NCBI GenBank assembly: GCA_009746045.1
Contig: RPFO01000380.1
Span: forward strand, 1,867,899 to 1,931,898
Direction of reading: 5' to 3'
DNA: 64,000 bases
Origin: Mesostigma viride
Lineage: Eukaryota > Streptophyta > Mesostigmatophyceae > Mesostigmatales > Mesostigmataceae
Under the pieces are notes generated by a model. It saw only the letters and a program-made list of their open reading frames with translations. It ran no database searches and was not told where the DNA came from. Each line of letters starts with the position of its first letter. The stretch's first letter is position 1. This document shows, piece after piece, positions 44,901-56,900 of the stretch. The position numbers and the translations under genes were made by a program.

Positions 44901-47900
44901 TAGAGTCTGGGTTTCTGGGTCGTCGTGCCGAAGCATTCCCAATAACGCGCATTTATGCTTATTAATGCTTATTAATGTCTTTCTGTGGCTATGTATGGCG
45001 AACGCCCCAAAATGTGCTATCCACGCACGCTTCACCCCTATGTTGTCGTTCTCTAACATACACACGAATGCCTTGGGTGTACACCTGAACATTCCATGCC
45101 CCTTATTCACTTTCCCTGGTGGCTTTTCCGCCCTCTCCCTTCCCCACCCAGGCATGCCCGGACATGGTACGCCTCGACCCGCCCGACCTCATCTCTCCCG
45201 CGGAAGCACTGCTAGCGTCCCTCACCAGGGCGCAGCTCCCCTCGCTCTCTCCGCTGCTCCACCTGCTGTACGCACTGCAGGCCGAGCGAGGGGGCCAGCC
45301 CATCCTCCAGGAGGAGGTACGTCGCCATCCGTCACTCCGGATGTGCAGTGTTGCAGTGCACTGGTGGTATATACCGGTCCATTATGGATATCATTTTGTG
45401 TATCCACATACAGTAATGATTGTCATGTACAACTATCCACATACATGATCATTCATGTGGATCATCAGGGTAGAAGGCAATAACTGATTAAGCTCTGGTG
45501 GAATAGATGGTCCTTGTCTATTCCTGGGGGGGGCGGGGGGTGGGGGGGTTCAGCAAATCAGGACGCTGGTCGCTCCTGCCTGATCGCACACAGGAGCATG
45601 GAAAAGCTACCTGTGTCAAAACAAGTGAAACATGAAAGTAGTCCCAGCGGACATGGGTATGTGCCAGCATTAACTTGGCACATGCCATGTACATGTATAG
45701 TAGTGTCATGTTTAATGCCAGGCAGTAATGCATGTCCAGCAAGCCCAGAAGTTCTAGATACTAAAAGTGTAGCCCAACCATCAGGGGAGCCACGTACCGG
45801 TCAATGTAGCGTGTGAGCATGGTCATGTATTGTTGGGATGGGTAATGTTGCGGTCCCCGGTGCGCCCCCCCCCCCCCCCCCACCCACCCCCCCACCCCCT
45901 CCCCACCCCCCCACCCCAATCACCCCTGCCATTAACTTTCATCGCAGTTGCCCCACGCAACCCATGGATGTCTGTCCATCAGTTACTGCCCCCCTAGGCA
46001 GTTCCACACTGAAACCACGCTGCTGACCGTCCTTACGCCGGCGTGGCTTGATTTAATGAACAGCTGATGGGCCCAGGGAGCATGCCGTGTGGCTGCTGTA
46101 AACGTGCTTGTTTTTGAAGGCCTTACTCTTGGCGTTTTGCATCTTCACCGCCGGTTTGCAATACCATGAATCGATTGCCTACTATCAATGCATTTGCTCA
46201 TGCCGCAGGTTTGCAATACCATGAATCGATTGCCTACTATCCATGCATTTGCTCATGCCGCCGGTTTGCAATACCATGAATCGATTGCCTACTATCCATG
46301 CATTTGCTCATGCCGCAGGTTTGCAATACCATGAATCGATTGCCTACTGTCCATGCATTTGCTCATGCCGCAGGTTTGCAATACCATGAATCGATTGCCT
46401 ACTGTCCATGCATTTGCTCATGCCGCAGGTTTGCAATACCATGAATCTATTGCCTACTGTCCATGCATTTGCTCATGCCGCCTGTTTGCAATACCTTGAA
46501 TCGATTGCGTACTATACGTCAAGTGAGACAACTATGCAATACTCACGCTACGCCACGATGATCACGGCCGCGTGCCCACGCATACCCTCACTCGCCCCAA
46601 CTTGAGCACTTGATCTCGCGCTTGCATGGGTGACATGATCTCATTTGATCTAAAACAATTCAAAATCTGAAACAAATCATTGTCGAATTAATGAGAGCTA
46701 AATCTTCTTTCTGTTTATTAAGGCTCATTAAGTGTTTACCTCCTCATTTGTTGCGGGGAAACCTTGCAGCTTGTTGCCGCTATGGCGCGCCGAGGGCCCG
46801 GAATGTTCAAGCGGCAGGCTATTTTTGTCTCTTTCGCGCCCGCTGACATCATCAGCGCAGCCGTGTTCATGGGGGTGGTGCGGCGGTCAGAATTCCCCAG
46901 TTTCTGGGTCAGCCTGCCGGATGCCTGCTTCGGGATCCACGTGGTGAGTCACCCGCACCCTCAGGTCATTCTCATACCTATCGATTCCCCCATTCTATTC
47001 TCACCTATCTAATATCACCTATCTATTCTCACCTATCTATTCTCAACTACCTAGTCTCACCTATCTATTCTCACCCATCTATTCTCATCTATCTGTTCTC
47101 ACCACCACCCACTTGACTCATTCTCATCTATCTATTCTCACCACCACGGACCCTTCTTGTGCCCAGCGGGCAGCACTGATATGTCCATCGAGTAGAGCAA
47201 TTGCCTCTGGACTATCGGGGAACGCTGGGGTATAACGCTGGGGTATTCTCTCCGTGGAGGCTTAGGTGGCATTCTTCTCGCTTCAATTGATTGGAATGGC
47301 TTGCCAGTGTCATTGTCAACATGTATGGGCATGCAATTTCGTTACATTTTCTTTCTCTTTTCGTTTTTTTGAAGGGTGTTGTGACTTTATGGGGTTGTCT
47401 GCTGCAGGTAGGTTGTCGGGAAGGCGTGGGGAGATGCTGGGCCCGGGCGAAGGTGCTTTCACTCTCTCCCTGGAAATTCCACCTTGCTGGCATTGGATGC
47501 TGATGCCATCAAAGTTCTGGCATTTATTTTACTGTAAACATTTGTTCCATACCTTCGTCATTGTTATTGCATACATTCCTCGTGGCATGCCTGACACCTA
47601 AGTGTGCTACCTTGACCTTACACCCTATATCAAAACCCTAAACCCAAAACCGTAAACCCTAAACCTCGAACCTGATGTAACTGTGACGCATGGCGCAGGG
47701 ACCCATCGTCCCCTGTCCATTACCCGAGCTGGACGGCCGATTCGACTCGTCCGAACAACCCTCGATGCAAGGGAACGGACCGACCTTCCCCGCGGGAAAC
47801 GGTCTCGCCAGCACACCTTCCTCGGTGCCCTCAACTCCCTCCCGTTCATCCGCTCCGCCCAGCCCGTATCCCAGCCAGCACCATGCGCGTGTGTCAGCAT

Positions 47901-50900
47901 CATCGTCATCATCGTCTGTAGCGGCAGCAGCAGCGGCGGCGGCGGCAGCGGCGCTCGCGCTGGTGCTGAGCCCCCTGGACACACTGGTGCTGCGGGGGCT
48001 GGAATACATGCGCGCGCAGGAGGTGTTCCCTTCGCTGGCAAATCTGCGCGAGGTGATGGCGGACAGTGGCCAGTTTACGGATGGGGAGCGAGGTGAGCCA
48101 GGGGTGGTCAGTCGCTCCCTGCGATTCTGGTGTATGCTGTCTTGTCAAATCGTCTACTAGTTTGTAGGGCCTAGTATGTACGGACTAGAGATACATCGCC
48201 TCCCTGGGACTGTGATGATATATATATATATATATTACTCAGATATGTATTATCATTCTCAATGAATATATATGCTACTATATGGAGCGGGCACCTGATT
48301 GTGCCCACCCGTTGCGTGCTCGATTAGTACCCCTGGGATAGAGGAACATTTTGGCCTATACCTGGGGTTAGGCAGTTGAGTAAACGGGGGAATTAAAAGG
48401 GAGCGGGGCGGGGGGGGGGGGGGGGGGGGGGGGTCCCTGCATCAGAGTACCGTATAACGGACCAGCCAGTTGATTGTGTACCGATAGGTGACTTTTTCTC
48501 CTTGTAAAAGTCTAGCATCGGCATGGGTTTCACACGGATGTATGCGGCATCGGTAGCCCATGTGTTTCTGCCGTACTTATGACCCCTGTGTGAGCTTGTA
48601 GTGCCAGCAGTAGCTTGTAGTGCCAGCAGTAGCTTGTAGTGCCAGCAGTAGCTTGTAGTGCCAGCAGTAGCTTGTAGTGCCAGCAGTAGCTTGTAGTGCC
48701 AGCAGTAGCTTCTGGTATACCCCCTGTAACTTGATGGCTGGAGGTCTCAGCTGCCGATAAATGTTCTCTGCGCAGGATGCTGAGGGTATCTATTTCTCAT
48801 CATCCTGTCAAGTGGTGTGCTGACACACGCATGACCTGCTGGTCCTTCCAGCCGCCGCCTGCACGATTCCAGGCCTTTCAGTCGTTGTCGTGTTCGGCAT
48901 TCCTGACCATTTCAAACCATCATTTTCTGCGTGCCCCATTCACCTCCCTGTATCCCCTTGCATCGTGTGGGTTATTCACCCCCTCTCATGAGTTTAGGGT
49001 TTCGGGTTTCGGGTTTAGGGTTTAGGGTTTCGGGTTTAGGGTTTAGGGTTTAGGGTTTAGGGTTTAGGGTTTAGGGTTTAGGGTTTAGGGTTTAGGGTTT
49101 AGGGTTTAGGGTTTAGGGTTTAGGGTTTAGGGTTTAGGGTTTAGGGTTTAGGGTTTAGGGTTTAGGGTTTAGGGTTTAGGGTTTAGGGTTTAGGGTTTAG
49201 GGTTTAGGGTTTAGGGTTTAGGGTTTAGGGTTTAGGGTTTAGGGTTTAGGGTTTAGGTGTGCTCCATTCAGCCCCATCAGCAGGCTCTGTGGCCTGCCCA
49301 CTTGCGGCAGTGCGAGAAGCTAGGGTGCCCGCCCTCTTTCTCGTTGTGTATATAGGATTGAAGGTTCCTTTACTCTGTATTGGCACCCACGTGACGCAGT
49401 CACATGCGTATTAATTAATTAATTCAGCCCATCGCCATTCGTCCCTTTGTTCTGTCTTCCCCTTTTTAGAAACATCCCTTTTACAGGCAAACTGTGGTTG
49501 GTGATTGCAGTTTTTACAACTGGCTCAAGTTTTGGGGGGGGTCCCTATTTCCGCCCGTGTCCGGTGGAGCCGTTTGTTTCCTGCCCCACGTGCATGGCCC
49601 CCACAAAAACCACCTGCACCATATGCGCCGCCAGCACTGCTCCCACCCGACGATGACATGGCGGCCTGGGAGCGTGCGGTGCTCGACATGGGGCACCGCA
49701 GGGTGCTAACCCTGAGCCACGAGGACCCCCTGGACGCCTCGTCCCGCTACATGGTGCCAGCTGGCAGCCGGCTGTGGCTCTATGTCAGGTAGGGCGCTAT
49801 GTAGGTAGGGCGCTATGTCAGGTATGGTGCTCTTGTTTTTCGTAGTCCAACTTTGGGTGATCAGAGGAGGGCCAGTCAAGGCCAACTGCCTGTTGCGAGC
49901 AGCTGTGCAACTGGCCAGCCGATGCCACAGCAAAGTGCTCTGGGCGCATGGTTTTTGTCATGGGCATGCCCTTGTAGCTGTAATTTTTTTCCGTAGGTCC
50001 ATGTGAGTGCCACGAGGCCCTGGCAGGCGTGCTGGGAGACCCGGACATAGCAAGATACACCTTCCCTATTCGCCGAATAGGTTACTACGAATCCACCATT
50101 CACAGGTTACCTGATAGGCTACCGCGATCCCATTCTTAGTGAATTAAAGCACGCAACTGCGCCACATGAGCACAGATCCTCAATGGATTCGTTGCGCCCT
50201 TGTTGGGGGAGAATTGATGGTCACGTGCCATACGCAAGCATAATTCACGGACAGCAAGCGTCCCCTCCGGTGTTTATTCAGTGCTGGAAAATATTCAGCA
50301 ATGTTTTCCATTTCCCAATTCCGTATACCTGGCTGGGTGTTATCCCATGTAAAGAAAGGGCATTGACCGGCATTTGTGTCTTGCTGCGGCACATGATGTG
50401 CCTTGCTGCGCCAGATGTTGTGTCTTGCTAAGCCCTGTAGGAAGAACAGTCATCGCCCCGCCCACAGACTGGACACATGGCTGTGCTGTCTGCTCAGCTT
50501 GGCGTCCGTACGGCATCGGGTCTATGTCTTGCACCCGTACGGCATCGGGTCGTTGTTAAATTGAGCTTAGTTACTTCTTTGGTAGAAAAAAATCTTCTGT
50601 CTTTTTTAATCATGACATTGTCTGGCACCCGTACGGCATCTTTTCTTTGTCTGGCACCCGTGCGGCATCTTTTCTTTGTCTGGCACCCGTGCGGCATCTT
50701 TTCTTTGTCTGGCACCCGTGCGGCATCTTTTCTTTGTCTGGCACCCGTGCGGCATCTTTTCTTTGTCTGGCACCCGTGCGGCATCTTTTCTTTGTCTGGC
50801 ACCCGTGCGGCATCTTTTCTTTGTCTGGCACCCGTGCGGCATCTTTTCTTTGTCTGGCACCCGTGCGGCATCTTTTCTTTGTCTGGCACCCGTGCGGCAT

Positions 50901-53900
50901 CTTTTCTTTGTCTGGCACCCGTGCGGCATCTTTTATTTGTCTGGCACCCGTGCGGCATCTTTTCTTTGTCTGGCACCCGTGCGGCATCTTTTCTTTGTCT
51001 GGCACCCGTGCGGCATCTGTTCTTTGTCTGGCACCCATGCGGCGTCTTTTCTTTGTCTGGCACCCATGCGGCATCTTTTCTTTGTCTGGCACCCGTGCGG
51101 CATCTTTTCTTTGTCTGGCACCCGTGCGGCATCTTTTCTTTGTCTGGCACCCGTACGGCATCTTTTCTTTGTCTGGCACCCGTACGGCAACCCCGTTGGA
51201 TCTGCCATCTGGTCTGGTCCATGGACATTAGCCTGACATTTTATACTTCCGGCTTCTCTTTTTTTTTCTTTATTTTTTTCCTGTTGCTGTGCATGGCACC
51301 TGTACGTCATTTGCGTCATTTCAGGCCCACGGACACCAGCCCAGCACCAAGCGGACTCGTCTGGTCCGCGCTGCGGCTATTTTTGGAGTCGGGGGAAGGC
51401 GCATACACGCTGGGAGGACTAACCAGCAGGTGAGGCCTCGCTTTTGCCCATGGCCTTGTTGATTGCAGCACTCGTGCCTGGCCAGAGGAATGGCGGCCAA
51501 TGACACACAGACACATATAGCACAGGTGGTGGCACACAGGCTTGGTGCGGATATCAAGTGCCGTCGGTATGAAATTTTATTATCAAAGAGACAACCAGCG
51601 CAGGCCATAAATCGGGAGAATCCGGACCATGGTAGCTCGAGCCTGCCGTTATCTTTTCCGCGTTTTCGAGTCGTTCAGGATGATGAAGATGAATGGTGAT
51701 GGAAATGTGTATCCTTGTGCATTGAAATTATGGCTGGCTTACGTGTGGAGCGACTAGATGACCTAGACGGTGGGGCCGGAAACAGCATGCTTGATCAGGG
51801 CGTGTGTTTCTAGCCTAACTGGCCGGGAGTGTCTAGTGGTCAGCACCATTGCTGCGATCGCTCTCCCACCATTTACGAGGAAATACCCGCAAATGGAAAA
51901 CCACTGAAAAGGTCTAGCTAGTCAGTCATCACGTTAGCCATGCCATGATTCCAAACGTCCAAGAACTGCACACGGTGCAAAGACAAAAAGCCGGAGGACA
52001 GCACTTTCAAATGTGCGGCGGGAACCAAAAGCCCGCGGATGCCAGAAAACATCGTGTTGCGGCAGCGACGCGACGATGTGGACAACGAATCCAGTGCCAA
52101 GCTCGGAACGGCCGCAAAGGAGATCTGGCATCACAGGGTTCAGATGTGCGGAGATACTATGCGATCCAGCCGGTCCACGACCTGTTTGTAGAGCTTGTGC
52201 CAAGGGGCAGCATCGAACAGATGTGGGTGATGTTGCAAAAAACATCGGACTTGACGGAGCATAATGGCTCGGTCATAGTCTTTGACCAATAAACGCTGCA
52301 AGAGTTCAACAAGAGTCGTGATGAAATCAACACGATAAGAACAAAGACGGGAAAAACGATGTAACTGAGAAAGAACAACACCATATTTTGCTGTGTGGGA
52401 AAGGAGACTGTGAATATCGGGGTAACGAATAAAAGGAATTTGCTGGTATTTAGGATCCTTGCGCTTATCATAGACAGCCGTACGCCAGCCCTTCTTGTTA
52501 TGGGTAATGTTAAGATCGAGGTAATTGCAATGAGTATCCTCCGACGTGAGCTTTAATGTGAGGGACGCTTGCGGGTAGATGCCAGGCAGACCAGCGGTGA
52601 TATACAAATGGGTTGCGAAATCAGGGTTGTCGAAAGCGATGACATCATCAATGTATCGACATGTATGGATAAAACGCCTGATGAGAACATCATCGTTTGA
52701 GGCAATGAGATTCTCCATGAATGCAAGCTCATAAGTGTATAGATAGAGGTTTGCAAGGAGCCCGGCACAGTTAGTGCCCATAGGGATGCCGATAGCTTGT
52801 TGGTATACATTGCCCGCAAAACAGATGAAGGTGTTATCAACAAGATAAGAGATAGATCAACAAGATGAGAGATTATACTTATTTGACTTTTTTACCAAGT
52901 TGATCTATATTATGTTGAATGGTGAAGATGTTGTTCTGGGCTAGCTGTGCTCGTTGCGCGGTGGGCGCTCTGCAGCCTCTTGGCACTGTATCCCTTGTAG
53001 TATCTGTACTAAAGCAAGCCTCGCGGCAAGTATGGATCACCTCATTCAAACCTTGGCTGTTTTGTTTCTAGGGTTTAGTGCTCAAGTTTCGTTGTCATCT
53101 CTGGGTTGCCCCAGAACTGCAGTTGCTTCAGAACTTCGACTGGTATGCTCGTTCTTCTTCATTCATTATCAAATATCAATAACTTGATGACGTTGTCTTT
53201 CATTTCGTTCATTGCATGGGATCTCCGTGTCTGCCCACCTGTGCATTCCCCATATTTTTTAAGCCCCATTCGATGCCTTTTCTTTTCTTTTTTTGGGTTG
53301 GCAACGCCGCAGATTCGCTATCGCCAAAGCGCTCAAACACGAAGGCCCCGACGCGCTACGTTCGCTCCCCCTGGCTCGCCTTCAGCAGCTGACCCTCCTG
53401 GCCGAGGGCCGCGGGTGGCTCGTTCTCATGCCCGAGTTTGGCTGCCACATCCTCGCGGAATGCGTCGCCGCCTCGCCCCCCGAGGAGCCCACTGAGGAGG
53501 GCGGATCCTATACCTCCAGGCCCTCACTTGTTGATGGTAGCAGTGGCAGCAGCAGCGCCACGGCTGGCAGCAGGAGAGGGGGGGGGGACGGCGGCCCTGG
53601 CGACAATGCCCATCGTGCCACCGGTGGCAGCAGCACTGGGGACGCCAGTAGTACTTGGGATGCAATGACGGCGACATCCTGGGGGGCCCGGTCCCTCGAA
53701 GAGGTGCTGGAGATGACCCGCCCCTGGCTGCTGTCTCAGCTCCGGGAGTCTGGGAGCGAAGGCCACGCGGTGGACATGCTGCCAGAGGCGTACGAGGACC
53801 ACTTTGGGGAGCCGCTGGATCATGCGGCGCTGGGCTGTCCCGAGTTGGAGGACTTTGTTGAACAGTTTGGCTCCGAGGTGCTCCTTGCCAGGTCCAACGG

Positions 53901-56900
53901 CGTGCCCACGCTGTATTTCAGGCCGATGGCGCCGCCGGGGGTGAAGCCCATCCGCAGGCGCCAACCCCCTCGCCCATCGCAACTCCTCGGTAGTAAACCG
54001 CCGTCACAACCGCCGACGCCAGCGGCACCCTACCAGCCGCCACAGGCGAAAGGGCCGTCCCAATCGGCCACGGGCCCAGGGCCTGCCCAGGGGGGGGGAT
54101 GGTCGGCGGGAGGGGGGGACGCGCGTGCGGGGTCGTCATCGTCGTCTTCAAAGGGCGGGATGGCAGCGGGGAGGGAGGGAGGGATCACAACGGGGAGGGA
54201 GGGTGGGATGGCGATGGGGAGGGAGGGTTGGACTCGCGCTGAGGGTGTTGCGGCGGGGAGTGGTATTAGGGGGGGGGCCAGCGAGGGTACGGGTGCCAGA
54301 GATATTGGCGAGGATGAGCTGGACGACCTCATGCGGGTGGTGGATGATCCCTCCAATCATGCCACTGCGGGGGCAGCTCCTTGGGTGCCAGCTGGCGCCC
54401 CCACGGGGTGGACAGGTGGCGGCCACCCGGCGGCTGTCCCCAGCGGTCCGAGGATGGGCGGGGACGCGCTCGTCGATGCGGCGACAAGGGCCGGTCCTGC
54501 TGCTGGCAGCCTCGGTGGCGGTGCGCCGCTGAATAGCCACGTTGGCCCCTCAGCTGAACAGGTCCCTCTAATGATGCAAGTCATGCAAGGCATGACGGTG
54601 GGCGCGAGCGCTCGGGGGCCACCTCCCGGTTTCCCTGCCCGGCCTGTCCCCGAGATGACCCACCCGGAGAGCTGTGCGGCCGCGCCTGCCAACACACTTG
54701 CGCCATCGGTGGTGTCATCATCGACCACCCCCCACGGGAACCCCCAAGGGGGGCCGCCGGCACCTGGCACGGTGGGTGGGGGTGGAGCCGCCCCCGCGGG
54801 GTGGGGTGGCCCCGCCCCCGTGTATCTCCGTGGAAATACCAAGGCGCCGCCGCCCGGTTTCGCGCCATTGGCCGGGGCGGGGCCCCAGGGTGTTCCTGGC
54901 AGGGGAGTTCTGGCCCCCCCGCCGCCGGGTGCGATACGATTGGAGCCGCCACCAGGGGCCACCGGTTACCTAGAGAGATCGTTAAGGGAGGGGGCTGACG
55001 ATGCCTGCATTTTGGAGCCTTCCTCGGGGCAGACCGCTGCCAGCGAAACCGCCGGCGGGCCGCCGCTGCACTACTCGCGAGCTGCCTTGGTGGCGGCTGT
55101 CCCTGGAGGGGTGGTTGCGCTGCCCTGGGGGCTTAGGACCTGTCTGCAGAATCTGGGCCTGTGGGAGGCGGAGGAGGAGCATCGGGAGGAGTTGGCTTGC
55201 TTGCGGGCGAACGAGGTCCAGCCGACAATTGGTCAGCTGCGGGCGCAGGCGCAAGCGTGGGAGTCGTACGTTAGCTTCCGTGAGAGAATGGCACGACAGG
55301 AAGCGGGCGAGGGAGAGCCAGGCTCATCGCCCGACCGACCACGTTCTTTTGAGGAAGCTTTCCCATCTCGACCGGATGTGCCGCAGGAAGGCTCCTCCCC
55401 CGCTCAACCGGAGGCCTCCCCCCCTCAACCGGGCGCCTCCCGAGATGATTCCTGTGCATCCCAGGACGTCCCACAAGCAGCTCTCCTTGGTTCAGCCCAG
55501 GACCCGGGGCGCCTGGGGCCTGAGGAAGGGACCACGGAGCGAGGGCCAGGGAAGCGAGGGTCGCCAGCAGAACCGCAGCAACAGCAGCGACGAGACCAGC
55601 ATCCGGCAGAGGACCTGCAGATGCCGCAAGACCAGCAGCCACCGGCACAGGGCGGGCCACTCTCAGTAGATAAGGGCCCGCAAGAGGGTCAGCAGCCGCA
55701 AGAGGGTCCGCAAATCCAACCACCGGATGTTTTGTTGGCCGACAAGGGCGACTTTTGCGCATCCGAGCAGGGCGACCCGCTGGGCCCAGGGGAGGAGTCC
55801 AGCGAGAGTGAGTCTGATGCTGACAGCTGGCGGACGGCGGACGAGGGCCGAGAAGGGGCCAAGGACATGAGCAAACAGGCTGAGAGCGAGGGCGATGCGC
55901 GGGCTGAGAGTGAGGGTCATGATCAAGCTGAGAGTGAGGGCCAAGAGCGGGCTGAGAGTGAGGGCCAAGAGCGGGCTGAGAGTGAGGGTCAAGAGCGGGC
56001 TGAGGGTGAGGGCCAAGAGCGGGCCGAGGGTGAGGGCCAAGAGCTTGATGGCCGGCAGCAGCAGTGTGAGGTGTCGCTGCAGGGTGTGTCTGCGGATGTT
56101 TGCTCGCAATCGGTGGAATTGCTCAAGTGCTCGCGACCAGACTCTGGAGTTAGCAGCCGTGACGGCGAGGGTGCGGGCGAGGGCGAGGGCGAGGGCGAGG
56201 GCGAGGGCGAGGGCGAGGGCGAGGGCGAGGGCAAGGGCGAGGGCGAGGGCGAGGGCGAGGGCGAGGGCGAGGGCGAGGGCGAGGGCGAGGGCGAGGGCGA
56301 GGGCGAGGGCGAGGGCGAGGGCGAGGGCGAGGGCGAGGGCGAGGGCGAGGGCGAGGGCGAGGGCGAGGGCGAGGGCGAGGGCGAGGATAAGCGTGGTGAC
56401 TTTGGTTTGTCCCACTCAGGCCGCCTGGGCGATGAATCCCTCCTTACTGCGTCGGAGTGCGAGAGGTCCTCGGGTTCGCCGCCTGAGCGTGAACGGACAT
56501 CCCTTCCTCCCCTTGAGCGTGACGAGCGGAAGGACGAAGCAAGGCATGGTGTCCATGAAGAGGAGGACAAAGCCTGGCCAGGGGTCCATGAAGGCGAAGG
56601 ATGGCGAGGTGTCCGCGAGGGCGAAGGCTGGCAGGAGGGTACGGGCAGGCAGGAGGGCCAGTGTCCGCGGGAGGCTGATGGCGATGGGAGCCACCAGCAG
56701 GGAGTTGAGGAGGGTGAGGGCCGGCAAGAAGGGCGTGATGGGGATCGTGGCGGCGACAAGCATCAAGTGTGCGGTGAGGGGCATGAGGGGGGGGGGGGGA
56801 GGAGGGGCATGAGGGGGAGGCGGGGGAGAGAGTGCGGTGTGAGGGGCTAGCGGGGATGGACAAGAAAGTACCTGCTGAGGGACATGTGGAGGATGAGGAA

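Noticed and set aside
47659-48009. Minus-strand Ala-rich protein
   Set aside because: It is the antisense of exon 7 of the NYN-LOTUS gene, where GGC/GCA repeats keep frames open.
48992-49256. Chromosome end
   Set aside because: Exons of one gene continue on both sides in matching phase, so the telomere repeat is interstitial.
50617-51195. CRISPR-like array of 29-bp repeats
   Set aside because: Repeats are contiguous with no spacers, in a eukaryotic intron. It is a minisatellite.
55663-56415. Minus-strand Ala-Leu protein of 250 residues
   Set aside because: It is the antisense reading of the GAGGGC hexanucleotide inside the NYN-LOTUS coding exon.
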